A DNA stretch of 64,000 bases from assembly GCA_963789565.1 (NCBI GenBank), contig CAWBKX010000002.1, positions 2,356,001 to 2,420,000 on the forward strand, in the 5' to 3' direction. The position numbers and the translations under genes are program-made. Of the stretch, positions 25,857 through 34,479 are shown piece by piece. Within the stretch, counting starts at the first letter, position 1. The number at the start of each line of letters is the position of its first letter. The DNA comes from CALAGB01 sp963789565. Its GTDB lineage: Bacteria > Chloroflexota > Chloroflexia > Thermomicrobiales > Thermomicrobiaceae. The notes under the pieces are model-generated. The model did not search any database and was not told the origin of the DNA. It saw only the letters and a program-made list of their open reading frames with translations.

Positions 25857-25988
25857 CGATTCCTTACCTATCTCTGTCCACGGAGTCTAATGAGAAGTGC
25901 GGTCAGATGGGATAGGTGAGGAGTACTGATTGAGCTGGCAAATTTATCCGCAAAGTCGAAATTCGTGAGGACTTGTCGTGAATATTGG

Positions 25989-26810
25989 TCATGCGGGTGG
26001 TGGGATCATGATGATCGGAAGTTTGCCGGCGCGGATGACGCTCTCGGTGACGCTGCCGAAGGTCCAGGGGCGCTGACCGCTCAATCCGCGTGTGGCCATG
26101 GCGATGCCACGCACTCCGGCCGTCTCCGCCGCGCGCAGGATCTCGCTCGCGGGATCTCCAAATCGGATCTCCCAGGTCACGTTGACTCCGTGCTGGCGTA
26201 GATCGATGGCGACTTGCAACAGCGCTGCGCGCGCTTCGTCAATCGCCGCGGCCGTCTCGTGATGGATCGTTTCTCCGGAGCTATCTTCCACCGGTAGCAC
26301 CACGCGGACCAGGCATAGCCGTCCCATCTTCCCGATGATCTCGATGGCCAACGGCAATGCCGACTCGGCCAGGGCGGACCCGTCCAGTGGTACCAGGATT
26401 TCATCGAGATCCGGCGCGGCTTCAGCATCAACTTCATCGATCAGCAGGACTGGAATCGTCGATTGGCGTATCACTCGCAATGCCACACTGTCGGCACGGT
26501 TACGCAGCAGCGACGTGCGGCCGTTCCTGCTGAGAACGAGCAGGTCGGCGCGGTTCTCACCAAGGAACGTCAGAATCGCGTCGACTGGGTTGCCTCGAAG
26601 AACGTGGGTTTCCGCCGCGATCCCATCCGTGTGGCGGGTAACGAGGTCGTGCAGGTAGCGCTCGGCATTGGAGCGTTCCGCGGTCGCGCCTTGCTCGAGC
26701 ACGTGCACAAGAACGAGTTGTGCCTGTTGACGGCCTGCCAGATGAACGCCGTAGTGCAGAGCGGCCTCCGCCGGGCGCGAGCCATCGAGTGGAACGATCA
26801 GTCTCCGCAT
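25989..26810 (-). CDS. Tandem universal stress protein (UspA family)
   Basis: Cytoplasmic protein of 273 aa with two Usp domains. Domain 1 starts RLIVPLDGSRPAEAAL, domain 2 starts EILVPLDGSALAESALPLA near residue 145. The second ends GIAMATRGLSGQRPWTFGSV, fitting the ATP-binding G-x2-G-x9-G-[ST] pattern. ATG 26810 was chosen because it precedes the first domain strand directly and GAAGGA lies upstream. Such proteins act in stress survival. Confidence 0.88.
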   Translation of the reverse strand: MRRLIVPLDGSRPAEAALHYGVHLAGRQQAQLVLVHVLEQGATAERSNAERYLHDLVTRHTDGIAAETHVLRGNPVDAILTFLGENRADLLVLSRNGRTSLLRNRADSVALRVIRQSTIPVLLIDEVDAEAAPDLDEILVPLDGSALAESALPLAIEIIGKMGRLCLVRVVLPVEDSSGETIHHETAAAIDEARAALLQVAIDLRQHGVNVTWEIRFGDPASEILRAAETAGVRGIAMATRGLSGQRPWTFGSVTESVIRAGKLPIIMIPPPA

Positions 26811-27133
26811 GCGATTGATCCTTCGATCAGTCGGCTGTTTGTTCGGAGCGAAATGCAACCGATCCACCGAGAATCAGCACCGACAATAACGCCTATGAGC
26901 GTATGCCGCGCGGCCATCTCGCGACAATGGGACCGCGGCTCAAACGCGCGGCAATGCTGTGTCAATCGGAGCGTGAGTGTTACAAAGTCGTGACGGTGCC
27001 CTTCACATGCCCAAAAATCACTTGCTCACCGCGTCTGTTGACCCTGATTGACCGGCTGCGTAGGATACGGCTGCGGCTTGACCGTCACACCGCACGTCGT
27101 TCTACCTTCGCCACCAGGACTGGAGCGCACCCA
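26811..27133. other. Divergent intergenic region upstream of metY
   Basis: About 320 bases between usp (minus) and metY (plus). I looked for a SAM-type riboswitch upstream of metY and did not find the expected helices. Promoters must lie here but none is convincing by eye. Confidence 0.4.
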
Positions 27134-28492
27134 ATGTCCAGCACGCATCCGCCGGATAACAACGAGGAATCCGTCCATCGCCATTTCGGCTTCGACACGC
27201 GGTCGATTCACGCCGGGCAGCGACCCGATCCCTACACCGGGGCCAGAGCCATGCCGATCTATCAGACGACCAGCTTCGTCTTCGAAGATGCCGACTCCGC
27301 GGCGGCCTATTTCAATTTGCAGGAGTACGGCAACATCTACACGCGTATCGGCAACCCGACCGTTGCCGCCTTCGAGGAGCGCGTTGCCAATCTGGAAGGC
27401 GGCGTCGGCGCGGTCTCCTTCGCCAGCGGACTTGCAGCGCAGACAGCGGCGCTCTTCACGCTCTTGGAGCCGGGGGATCACGTGGTCGCGTCGCAGGCTC
27501 TGTATGGCGGAACCATCGCTCAGTTCAAGAACGTGTTGGGCAAGATGTCGGTCGGATATACGCTGGTCGACCCGGATGACCTCTCAGCCTGGAAAAGTGC
27601 CGTGCGCCCCAATACCAAGGCGTTGTATGGCGAGACGATTGGCAACCCTGGCGCCAACGTCCTCGACATCGAGGGCGTGGCCGAGATCGCACACCAGGCT
27701 GGTGCGCCACTGGTCATCGACAGCACTTTCGCCTCTCCGTACCTCTGTCGTCCGATCGAGTGGGGCGCCGACATCGTAGTCCATTCGGCCACCAAGTTCA
27801 TCGGCGGACACGGCACCAGCATCGGCGGCATCGTGGTCGATTCGGGCACGTTCAACTGGTCGAACGGTCGCTTCCCGACCGTGGCCAGCCCGTCCGCCAA
27901 CTACCACGGCCTCGAGTTCCACGAAACCTTTGGCATCTACGGTTATCTCATGAAGCTGCGTGCCGAGACGCTGCGCGACCTGGGAGCGGCGCTGAGCCCC
28001 TTCAACGCATTCATGTTCCTGATAGGCCTCGAGACGTTGCCGCTGCGCATGGAGAAGCACGTCGAGAACGCGCTGGGTGTGGCGCGTTACTTGGAGCAAC
28101 ATCCGATGGTCGATCGTGTGCGTTACCCCGGTCTGGATGCGAGTCCGTATCACGCGCTGGCGCAGAAATATCTGCCGCGTGGCGCAGGCGCCATCTTCGC
28201 CATCGACGTCAAAGGTGGGCGCGAGGCAGGCCAGCGCTTTATCGAAACGCTGCAGCTCTGGAGCCATCTGGCCAACGTTGGCGACGTCAAGAGCCTGGTC
28301 ATTCACCCTGCCAGCACCACGCATCGCCAGCTGACCGACGAGGAGTTGCTGGCGGGCGGCATCACGGCTGGAACAATTCGGCTGTCGGTTGGATTGGAAT
28401 CGTTGGATGACCTGATCTGGGATCTGGAACGTGGGCTCGCGGCGGCCAAGACGGCATTGCCCGTTGCCGCCGGGGCGGAAGGTGATGCATGA
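27134..28492 (+). CDS. metY: O-acetylhomoserine sulfhydrylase / aminocarboxypropyltransferase
   Basis: PLP enzyme of the Cys/Met metabolism family (452 aa) that forms homocysteine from O-acetylhomoserine and sulfide. It opens with FGFDTRSIHAGQRPDP and YQTTSFVFED, has TRIGNPTV, the cofactor-stacking ASGLAAQTAALF region, and the PLP lysine in VVHSATKFIGGHG. Length and the extra central segment fit MetY rather than MetB/MetC. ATG 27134 matches family N-termini; upstream in-frame codons are not family-like. It overlaps the CoA-binding protein gene by 4 bases. Confidence 0.92.
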   Translation: MSSTHPPDNNEESVHRHFGFDTRSIHAGQRPDPYTGARAMPIYQTTSFVFEDADSAAAYFNLQEYGNIYTRIGNPTVAAFEERVANLEGGVGAVSFASGLAAQTAALFTLLEPGDHVVASQALYGGTIAQFKNVLGKMSVGYTLVDPDDLSAWKSAVRPNTKALYGETIGNPGANVLDIEGVAEIAHQAGAPLVIDSTFASPYLCRPIEWGADIVVHSATKFIGGHGTSIGGIVVDSGTFNWSNGRFPTVASPSANYHGLEFHETFGIYGYLMKLRAETLRDLGAALSPFNAFMFLIGLETLPLRMEKHVENALGVARYLEQHPMVDRVRYPGLDASPYHALAQKYLPRGAGAIFAIDVKGGREAGQRFIETLQLWSHLANVGDVKSLVIHPASTTHRQLTDEELLAGGITAGTIRLSVGLESLDDLIWDLERGLAAAKTALPVAAGAEGDA

Positions 28493-28989
28493 CGACCGAA
28501 CAGTACGGATTCGACATCAGCCAGTATCAGGATCCCAAGGTCATTCGCGACATCATGATCAATGCGAAAACGATTGCGATCGTCGGTCTTTCGTCGAATG
28601 AATTGCGTCCCAGCCACTTTGTTGGCTTCTATCTCAAACGACACGGCTATCGGGTCATCGCGGTCAATCCGCGAGAGACCGAGGTCCTCGGCGAAAAGAG
28701 CTATCCGTCGCTCTCCGACGTGCCGGAGCCGATCGACGTGGTCGACGTCTTCCGGGCTCCGCAATTCGTGCCGGATATTGCCCGAGAGGCGGTCAAGGTG
28801 GGCGTCAAGGCGTTGTGGCTGCAGTTCGGCGTGATCAGTCCGGAAGGGGCGGAGATCGCCAGGCAGGGCGGGCTGCAGGTGGTGATGGACCGCTGCATGA
28901 AGGTGGAGCACGCGCGCTCGGTTGGCCGCATGCATTGGTACGGCCTGAACACCGGCAACGTCACCGCCCAACGCGAGGTGATGGAGTAG
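28489..28989 (+). CDS. CoA-binding protein (YccU-like)
   Basis: Rossmann-fold protein of 166 aa related to the CoA-binding domain of succinyl-CoA synthetase. Conserved parts are KTIAIVGLSSNELRPSHFV near residue 25, YRVIAVNPRE and a closing VMDRCMKVEH. It has no ligase domain. The start overlaps the metY stop by ATGA. Coupling of this family to metY recurs in bacteria and fits a role tied to acyl or homoserine metabolism, though no activity is established. Confidence 0.87.
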   Translation: MTTEQYGFDISQYQDPKVIRDIMINAKTIAIVGLSSNELRPSHFVGFYLKRHGYRVIAVNPRETEVLGEKSYPSLSDVPEPIDVVDVFRAPQFVPDIAREAVKVGVKALWLQFGVISPEGAEIARQGGLQVVMDRCMKVEHARSVGRMHWYGLNTGNVTAQREVME

Positions 28990-29031
28990 GGCGAAGATAG
29001 GCCAGATTTGTCATATGCGAATCTGCAATCC

Positions 29032-29050
29032 GCGCGTCAGCTCGACGCGC
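29032..29050. terminator. Hairpin after the metY operon
   Basis: GCGCGTC and GACGCGC around a 5-base loop, about 45 bases past the stop. There is no T run, so it is only a weak terminator candidate. Confidence 0.35.
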
Positions 29051-29182
29051 AAGTGGAATGGCTGGCCAACACTGTTCCCTGAGCAGCTCGTCACAACGGT
29101 TTTGGCAGCCGTCGTTCCCAATAGATCCCATGGTGAACCTTGTCAACCTGCATTGGTCGTCCAATGAGCAAGGGATACGTGG

Positions 29183-29458
29183 ATGCCGTCGTCAAGAACC
29201 GAACGGATCAGCGTACGTGAGACGCTTGAAGCGAAGTCGGTAATCCGGTACGCCGCGGCGCTCGAAGACCTCAGCGTCAATGAGTTCGTCGTCCAGGACG
29301 TGACCCGCTCCGCCGAACAGACTATCCGCAGCCACGACGTAATGACGTTGAACGCCGAGGCGAGCCAGGCGTTCGCGAAATCAATTCGCAATCCAGCTGA
29401 GCCAAGCGTGTCCGTGATTCAGGCGTCGAGATCAGCTCGATCTCGCTACCACGTGTAA
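29183..29458 (+). CDS. TacA-like (DUF1778) antitoxin, no toxin partner visible
   Basis: Small DNA-binding protein of 91 aa. SSRTERISVRETLEAKSVI and YAAALEDLSVNEFVVQDV fit the ribbon-helix-helix of TacA-type antitoxins, and AEQTIRSHDVMTLNAEASQA plus FAKSIRNPAEPS fits their toxin-binding tail. AAGGGA lies 7 bases before the ATG. In TacAT systems a GNAT toxin gene overlaps the antitoxin end; here the next gene is a DUF1684 protein on the other strand. It may be a remnant or a solitary regulator that counters a toxin elsewhere. Confidence 0.72.
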   Translation: MPSSRTERISVRETLEAKSVIRYAAALEDLSVNEFVVQDVTRSAEQTIRSHDVMTLNAEASQAFAKSIRNPAEPSVSVIQASRSARSRYHV

Positions 29459-29474
29459 CTTACCTGCCCGCCGC

Positions 29475-30035
29475 TTACTCCCCCGGAAGCTCCTCTGAGG
29501 AATGTGGAAAGGACTTCTCACCGGCGCGGATTGGCACTTGCAGCCAGTTCTCGAATGGCGGCAGTGGACAGCTCCAGCGCGGGCCATAGGCACAGTACGG
29601 GTTATAGGCGTAGTTGAAGTCGACAACCAAGGTGTCCTTGGGCGTAATCTGCGGATCGAGATAACGGCCCGCGCCGTATGTCTCTTTACCGGAGGTTGCA
29701 TCCCGGAATGGCAGGAAGTAGCGGCCGCGACCCGGCTCCCGATAGACCAAAAGCCGCAACGTCTGTCCCTCGATCTCGAACTCGACCGTCCCAGCAGGGA
29801 TGAACGTCTTGCGCTCGGTGGTGGAGGTGTCGACCTCGACGGGCGTCTGACTGACCGCCTCAGTGTTGAGGATTGCCTCGAAGCGCAGGGCCGGATCCTC
29901 CGGGTAGTAGCTCAACCCCTCGAAGATCGTCTGCTGCTCAGGCAGGAGTGGCGAGCGGGAGTCAGCTTTGAAGAATTCGTCGCGATGAGCGCGGAAGCGC
30001 TCCAAACGTGTTGGCTTTCGATCGGTCGTTGTCAT
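29475..30035 (-). CDS. DUF1684 family protein
   Basis: Protein of 186 aa in the DUF1684 family, whose members are found widely with no known function. The conserved core reads RFRAHRDEFFKADSRSPL at the N-terminus, and later YGAGRYLD, DFNYAYNPYCAYG and WSCPLPPFENWL. These are the family's signature. The start is the ATG with GGAGG 6 bases before it; a GTG two codons upstream overlaps that site. No signal peptide is present. Confidence 0.88.
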   Translation of the reverse strand: MTTTDRKPTRLERFRAHRDEFFKADSRSPLLPEQQTIFEGLSYYPEDPALRFEAILNTEAVSQTPVEVDTSTTERKTFIPAGTVEFEIEGQTLRLLVYREPGRGRYFLPFRDATSGKETYGAGRYLDPQITPKDTLVVDFNYAYNPYCAYGPRWSCPLPPFENWLQVPIRAGEKSFPHSSEELPGE

Positions 30036-30141
30036 GTTCACCCTCCGTCACGGAGACATCTTGCCTGCCAACGATCCTGGTGTCGCGCGGATCGTATCGA
30101 CAACGGAGTGTATACCCTCAGCCCAGTCTCCGAATCAACGA

Positions 30142-31386
30142 TCAGCCCTCGATGAGAGCCTGGCCCCAGTAGCCTTCCGCGTCGACGCCGGGTGGGATGG
30201 CGAAGATGGCGCTACCGTTGTGCTTGACGTATTCGTTGAGATGATCGCCTGCCAGGTTGCGCTGTATGGCGACGAACTGCCGCTCCGGGTCGCGCTGAAA
30301 ACAGATGAAGAAGAGCCCGGCGTCCAGTTGACCGGTGCGGGTGTCCATCCCGTCGGTGAAGGAATAGCCGCGCCGTAAGATCCGTGCGCCAGCGACCATT
30401 GCGTGGTTGGCCAGCCGGATATGAGCACCGGTTGGAACCAACAGTTTGCCGGAGGAGTCGCGTGCGCTCAGATCAACAGTGTCGAACTCGTTGGTCTTGC
30501 CGATCGGGGCGCCGGTCACTTTTTCTCTGCCGAAGGTCTGCTCTTGATCAGCCAGCCCGGAGCGGTCCCAAACTTCGATCAGCATGCGGATACGACGCGC
30601 CACCATGTACGTGCCATCGTTCATCCAGGCGGGATCGTCGGCCGGCCCAACCCAAACCTGCTCGTTCATCACGTCGGCCTCCTCCGCCTTGATGTTGTTC
30701 GTCCCGTCCTTGAATCCCATCAAGTTGCGCGGCGTTGCCTGAGTTTCGCTGGTGCTCGACGTTCGTCCGAAGCCGAGCTGCGACCAGCGGATGATCGCCA
30801 TTCCCCGCGCCAGGCGGGCCAGATTGCGCACGGCATGAAAGGTGACCTGAGCGTCATCGGCGCAAGCCTGGATGATCAAGTCACCACCGCAGCGATCCGG
30901 ATCGAGCTCGTCCCCGGCAAAGGCGGGTAGATCGATCAGAGTTGCCGGACGCGAATCCTTGAGACCGAAGCGATCGTGGTCGTCTTGCCCGAAAAAGGAA
31001 GGGCCAAAACCGAAGGTGATGGTGAGGTTGCCGGCTGGGAGATCGAACGCCTCGCCGGTATCAATCGGTGGTACGAGTGCCGATCTGGCGACGTCTCCGA
31101 CCGGCTGTCCCAGGCACATCTTGCGTGCGGCGACAGTCCAGGTTTGCAGGAGCGCGCTGACCTGCGTGCGATCGCTGGTCGTCAGATCGAACGCGGCGAT
31201 GAAGAGGCGCTCCTGCGCCGCGGTGGCGATACCGGCTTGATGCTCACCGTCGAACGGGACGGTCGACATGACCTCGCTGGAGGCTGAATCGATACGTCCG
31301 AAACCGACCGCACCCGCGGTCAACACCAGCCCGGCGCCGACCGTCCCAACCGACCCGAGAAATCTGCGTCGTGAAACCCGTGCCAT
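30142..31386 (-). CDS. efeB: Deferrochelatase/peroxidase, Dyp type
   Basis: Haem peroxidase of 414 aa exported by the Tat route: the N-terminus has SRRRFLG followed by a hydrophobic stretch. The Dyp signature GFKDGTNNIK near residue 222 gives the distal Asp, and HIRLANHAM gives the proximal haem His. It acts outside the cytoplasm with the EfeU/EfeO iron system, taking iron from haem or oxidising ferrous iron. It starts 10 bases after the EfeU-EfeO fusion gene, so they form an operon. Confidence 0.92.
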   Translation of the reverse strand: MARVSRRRFLGSVGTVGAGLVLTAGAVGFGRIDSASSEVMSTVPFDGEHQAGIATAAQERLFIAAFDLTTSDRTQVSALLQTWTVAARKMCLGQPVGDVARSALVPPIDTGEAFDLPAGNLTITFGFGPSFFGQDDHDRFGLKDSRPATLIDLPAFAGDELDPDRCGGDLIIQACADDAQVTFHAVRNLARLARGMAIIRWSQLGFGRTSSTSETQATPRNLMGFKDGTNNIKAEEADVMNEQVWVGPADDPAWMNDGTYMVARRIRMLIEVWDRSGLADQEQTFGREKVTGAPIGKTNEFDTVDLSARDSSGKLLVPTGAHIRLANHAMVAGARILRRGYSFTDGMDTRTGQLDAGLFFICFQRDPERQFVAIQRNLAGDHLNEYVKHNGSAIFAIPPGVDAEGYWGQALIEG

Positions 31387-31396
31387 TGACGCTTCC

Positions 31397-33361
31397 CTAG
31401 CTTCCTGCTGTCACGACGATCTCGGCGACTCGCGACAACGGCTCCGCGAGCGCGTCGATGGATTGGCTCAGTTGACGCGTATCCGCGTCGGTAAGCTCGG
31501 CGTAGCTGACGTACCCGTCGCCGCTGCGATACGGCTGCAACCCGGCATAAACGGCATCGAACTGATTGTCGATCTGGTTACCCAGATCCGGATTCTTCAC
31601 GGTCAAGATCGGCTTTACGGCGGTGTAGGCGGCATACGCTCCATCGAGGTTGGCCTGGAAGTCGACCAGATCGATGTGGGAGTAACGCTCCTCCTCTCCG
31701 GTGATCTTGGAGGCAGAGACCTCGTTGAGGAGCTCGATCGAGCCGTTGGCGATCTGCGCCGGATCGAGGATGGAGCTGCGCACGAGCCCGTGGAGTTGCG
31801 TCACGTCGACGAGCAGCTTATCGGCGATCGGGGTCATGCCGTCGAGCGAGTTGTCGACCCACAATGCCTTTTCGATGCGGTGGAAGCCGGTCCAGTTTTC
31901 GTCCGGCACGTCCCCTTCACGGGCGTCAATCGATGGATCGAGTCCGCCGAAGCTCTCAGCAACTGGTTCGACTCGCTCGTACGGCGTTCGGGCCGCGGCG
32001 TAGAGCGACTTGGATCGCTCGATGTCTCCGGCCTTCACCGCCTCCACGAAATCGGTTGTGCGATCGATCAAGATCGCCGTTTGATCCTCGAGATACTCTC
32101 GATAGGTCTGGACCGCTTGATCGACGGCCGCCGATGGGACCATCGCCGAGGCATCGGCCGAAGTACCGGTCACGTGCAGCGTTCCGGTGGTGGCGGTGGC
32201 GCCGTTCGGGCACATGAATGTGTAGGTTCCGGCCTTGAGATCGAGCGAGAAGGAGCCATTCAGCCCGGGAGTCAGGTTCTCTTTCTCGCCGAGAATCCGA
32301 GTGCCGTCCAACAGTTCGAACTCGGTGACCGTGCTGGCGCCGTCGTTAGCGATCTGAAATTTCGTTGGCCCGGCTGGAATCGTGATCTCCGCCGGATCGC
32401 AACCCGCTTCAGTGAGAGTGACTTGCACCTCGTTGACGTGTGTGGCCGTGCTGGCGTTCGTCGTACCGGAGCCGGCCGACCCGCAGGCTCCCAACACCAG
32501 CGTTGCCACGGTCAGGACGGCTGCCGTCGTCGCGCTCGCGACCCGACGTCCATCGATGCGGCTACGGACGGGCCACATGACGTAGAGGGTGAACGGGATC
32601 GCATAGAGGATCCAGATGCCGACCTCGGCGATTACCGGTTTGGGTTGCAGTCCGAGCATGCCGGTCAGCAGCGCGGAGCGTACCGAACCCGGCGCCACTA
32701 GCCATGAGAGGTCGAGCGCTCTGCTCTGCAAGACATTGAACCAACCGGCTTCATGAGCCGAGTGCAGCGCCGATGCGGCCAGGCCCGCCGCGACCAGAAC
32801 CAGCACGACGCCGGTCACGCGGAAGAAGCGATTCAGGTTGATACGCACCCCGCCGCGATAGAGGAGATAGCCGAGGATCGCCGCCAGAACCAGTCCGAGT
32901 ACCACGCCTACCCCAGCTGTCGTGGAATTGCCGGCACTCTGGAAGACGGCCAGGACGAAGACGGCGGTTTCGAAGCCCTCGCGCAGCACGGCGAAGAAAG
33001 CCATGGCCACGAAGGCAGTGACGGTGTTGCGCGCCAACGCCGAGGAGGCGTCTTCCTCCAGCGCCTTCTTGATGCCTCGTGAGTGACGGCGCATCCAGAC
33101 GACCATGTAGGTGATGAACGCGATCGCCACCACAGCCACGACCGTTTCGAGCCCTTCCTGCTGTCGTTGCGGCAACGAGCGTTCGAGCGTATGGAGGGCG
33201 AAGCCCACCGCCAGACAGACCGCGGCGGCTAGGCCAACCCCGAGCCACACCCAACGCAGCGCGTCTTGCCGTCCCCTCTGGCGCAGATAGGCCGCGATGA
33301 TCCCCACGATCAAGGCGGCTTCGATCCCCTCACGAAGACCAATCACGAACGTCGGCAGCAT
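31397..33361 (-). CDS. EfeU-EfeO fusion: FTR1-type iron permease with cupredoxin and M75 domains
   Basis: Single 654-aa reading frame that joins two proteins normally encoded apart. Residues about 1-275 are an FTR1/EfeU permease with REGIEA and REGFET, the iron-binding R-E-G-x-E motifs in helices 1 and 4. A further helix ends in VLGACGSAG, which looks like a kept lipobox. Then follow an EfeO cupredoxin domain (about 305-400, EITIPAGPTKFQIAN and TFMCPNG) and an M75/imelysin domain (about 410-654) with the iron-site H-x2-E in FHRIEKALW. It should bind, oxidise and import iron, with EfeB downstream. No stop or ribosome site interrupts the junction. Confidence 0.9.
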   Translation of the reverse strand: MLPTFVIGLREGIEAALIVGIIAAYLRQRGRQDALRWVWLGVGLAAAVCLAVGFALHTLERSLPQRQQEGLETVVAVVAIAFITYMVVWMRRHSRGIKKALEEDASSALARNTVTAFVAMAFFAVLREGFETAVFVLAVFQSAGNSTTAGVGVVLGLVLAAILGYLLYRGGVRINLNRFFRVTGVVLVLVAAGLAASALHSAHEAGWFNVLQSRALDLSWLVAPGSVRSALLTGMLGLQPKPVIAEVGIWILYAIPFTLYVMWPVRSRIDGRRVASATTAAVLTVATLVLGACGSAGSGTTNASTATHVNEVQVTLTEAGCDPAEITIPAGPTKFQIANDGASTVTEFELLDGTRILGEKENLTPGLNGSFSLDLKAGTYTFMCPNGATATTGTLHVTGTSADASAMVPSAAVDQAVQTYREYLEDQTAILIDRTTDFVEAVKAGDIERSKSLYAAARTPYERVEPVAESFGGLDPSIDAREGDVPDENWTGFHRIEKALWVDNSLDGMTPIADKLLVDVTQLHGLVRSSILDPAQIANGSIELLNEVSASKITGEEERYSHIDLVDFQANLDGAYAAYTAVKPILTVKNPDLGNQIDNQFDAVYAGLQPYRSGDGYVSYAELTDADTRQLSQSIDALAEPLSRVAEIVVTAGS

Positions 33362-33821
33362 CCGTTTTCCTTCCCGTTTTGACCCCAGAATCTGCGATCC
33401 GTGTTATCTGCCTGAATCCCGAGTAATTTCATCGGGATTAAACGCAGGCCACAAATCGCGTGTCAAGAGGGATCACGAAAATAGGAGGCAGGGATGCTAT
33501 GTCAGTGGCCGACCGGCGAGTGGGGAATCGGTCGAACGCAACTGGCGGAAATGATGCCGGAGAGCGCGACAAGTGACGCGTTTACGAGGGGACTTTCAAT
33601 GCGGCTGATCCGTTCACCACAACGGTTGAGGCGAGTATCGTCTTTGAAACACAGCCCGCTTCAGGCGGCCTGTGCCGGCTCCCCCGCGTTCTCACCTGAC
33701 CTGAATAGCTACGTTGCGGTTCAGGATAACGAGGTCATGTTGGTTCTCCGTTTAAAGGGCACAGCCAACGTGATTGTCTTTTCAGTACGACAGAGACTTG
33801 TCGCCAACAGATAACGAGGCT
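33362..33821. other. Intergenic region between the iron operon and the NarL-type system
   Basis: About 460 bases. Besides a doubtful small plus-strand frame at 33494, I see no RNA or repeat. The left part should hold the promoter of the iron operon (minus strand). I did not find a convincing Fur box. Confidence 0.4.
33494..33814 (+). CDS. Doubtful small hypothetical protein
   Basis: Frame of 106 aa with a good ribosome site (AGGAGG, 6 bases before the ATG). The protein is basic, matches nothing I recognise, and its codons do not show the strong third-base GC of neighbours. It may be a chance frame in an intergenic region. Confidence 0.25.
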   Translation: MLCQWPTGEWGIGRTQLAEMMPESATSDAFTRGLSMRLIRSPQRLRRVSSLKHSPLQAACAGSPAFSPDLNSYVAVQDNEVMLVLRLKGTANVIVFSVRQRLVANR

Positions 33822-34466
33822 CTACTCCCGCCCGAGCCCGGCCTCACGTGCGCGCAGGATCGCTTCGGCGCGGTCAGCGACCTGCAGCTTGCTGAAGATG
33901 TTCGAGACGTAGTTCCGCACGGTCTTGGGACTCAGATAGAGCCGTTGAGCAATCGTCGCATTGGTGACACCTTCGGCCAGGAGCGCAAGTACCTCACGTT
34001 CACGGTCGGTAAGCTGCGGGAAGGCGGGAGAGAGTATCTCCGGCGGCGCCGCGAAATAGCTCTGCAGGCGGCTGGCAACCGCCGGACTGAAGATCGCGCC
34101 TCCGCTGGCGACCGAGCGGATGGCTCTCACCGTCTCTTCCGCGTCCGCATCCTTGAGCAAATAGCCGCGCGCCCCAGCGCGCATGGCTTCGAAGACCGAA
34201 TCGTCGTCGAACATGGTCACAATCAGGATGGCCGATCCGGGAGCAGCGTCACGCACCTTCCTCGTCGCCTCTATGCCGTTCATTCCCGGCAAGTTCAGGT
34301 CCATCAGGACCACGTCCGGAGTGTGAATCGCGCAGAGTTCGACCGCCTCTTCCCCAGTGCTGGCCTCGGCGACGACGGCAAGATCGGGCTCGGCGCTGAG
34401 TCGCGCCTGTAGACCAAAGCGAAATATTGGGTGATCGTCGGCGATCAGGATCGTGATCGACTCCAT
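33822..34466 (-). CDS. NarL/FixJ-family response regulator
   Basis: Two-component regulator of 214 aa. The receiver domain has the acidic pair in IADDHPIFRFG, the phosphorylation Asp in PDVVLMDLNLPGMNG and the Lys in GYLLKDADAEE. The C-terminal LuxR-type helix-turn-helix reads LTDREREVLALLAEG and NATIAQRLYLSPKTVRNYVS. It starts 13 bases after its kinase gene and should be phosphorylated by it. Targets unknown; they may include nearby genes. Confidence 0.92.
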   Translation of the reverse strand: MESITILIADDHPIFRFGLQARLSAEPDLAVVAEASTGEEAVELCAIHTPDVVLMDLNLPGMNGIEATRKVRDAAPGSAILIVTMFDDDSVFEAMRAGARGYLLKDADAEETVRAIRSVASGGAIFSPAVASRLQSYFAAPPEILSPAFPQLTDREREVLALLAEGVTNATIAQRLYLSPKTVRNYVSNIFSKLQVADRAEAILRAREAGLGRE

Positions 34467-34479
34467 GCGCTCTTCAATC

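Noticed and set aside
26811..27133. Possible SAM riboswitch upstream of metY
   Set aside because: I looked for the helices and conserved bases of known SAM riboswitches and could not fit them.
31268..32701. Plus-strand frame of 477 codons opposite the iron permease gene
   Set aside because: It lies entirely inside the EfeU-EfeO and EfeB genes, which have clear motifs. The antisense product has no recognisable feature.
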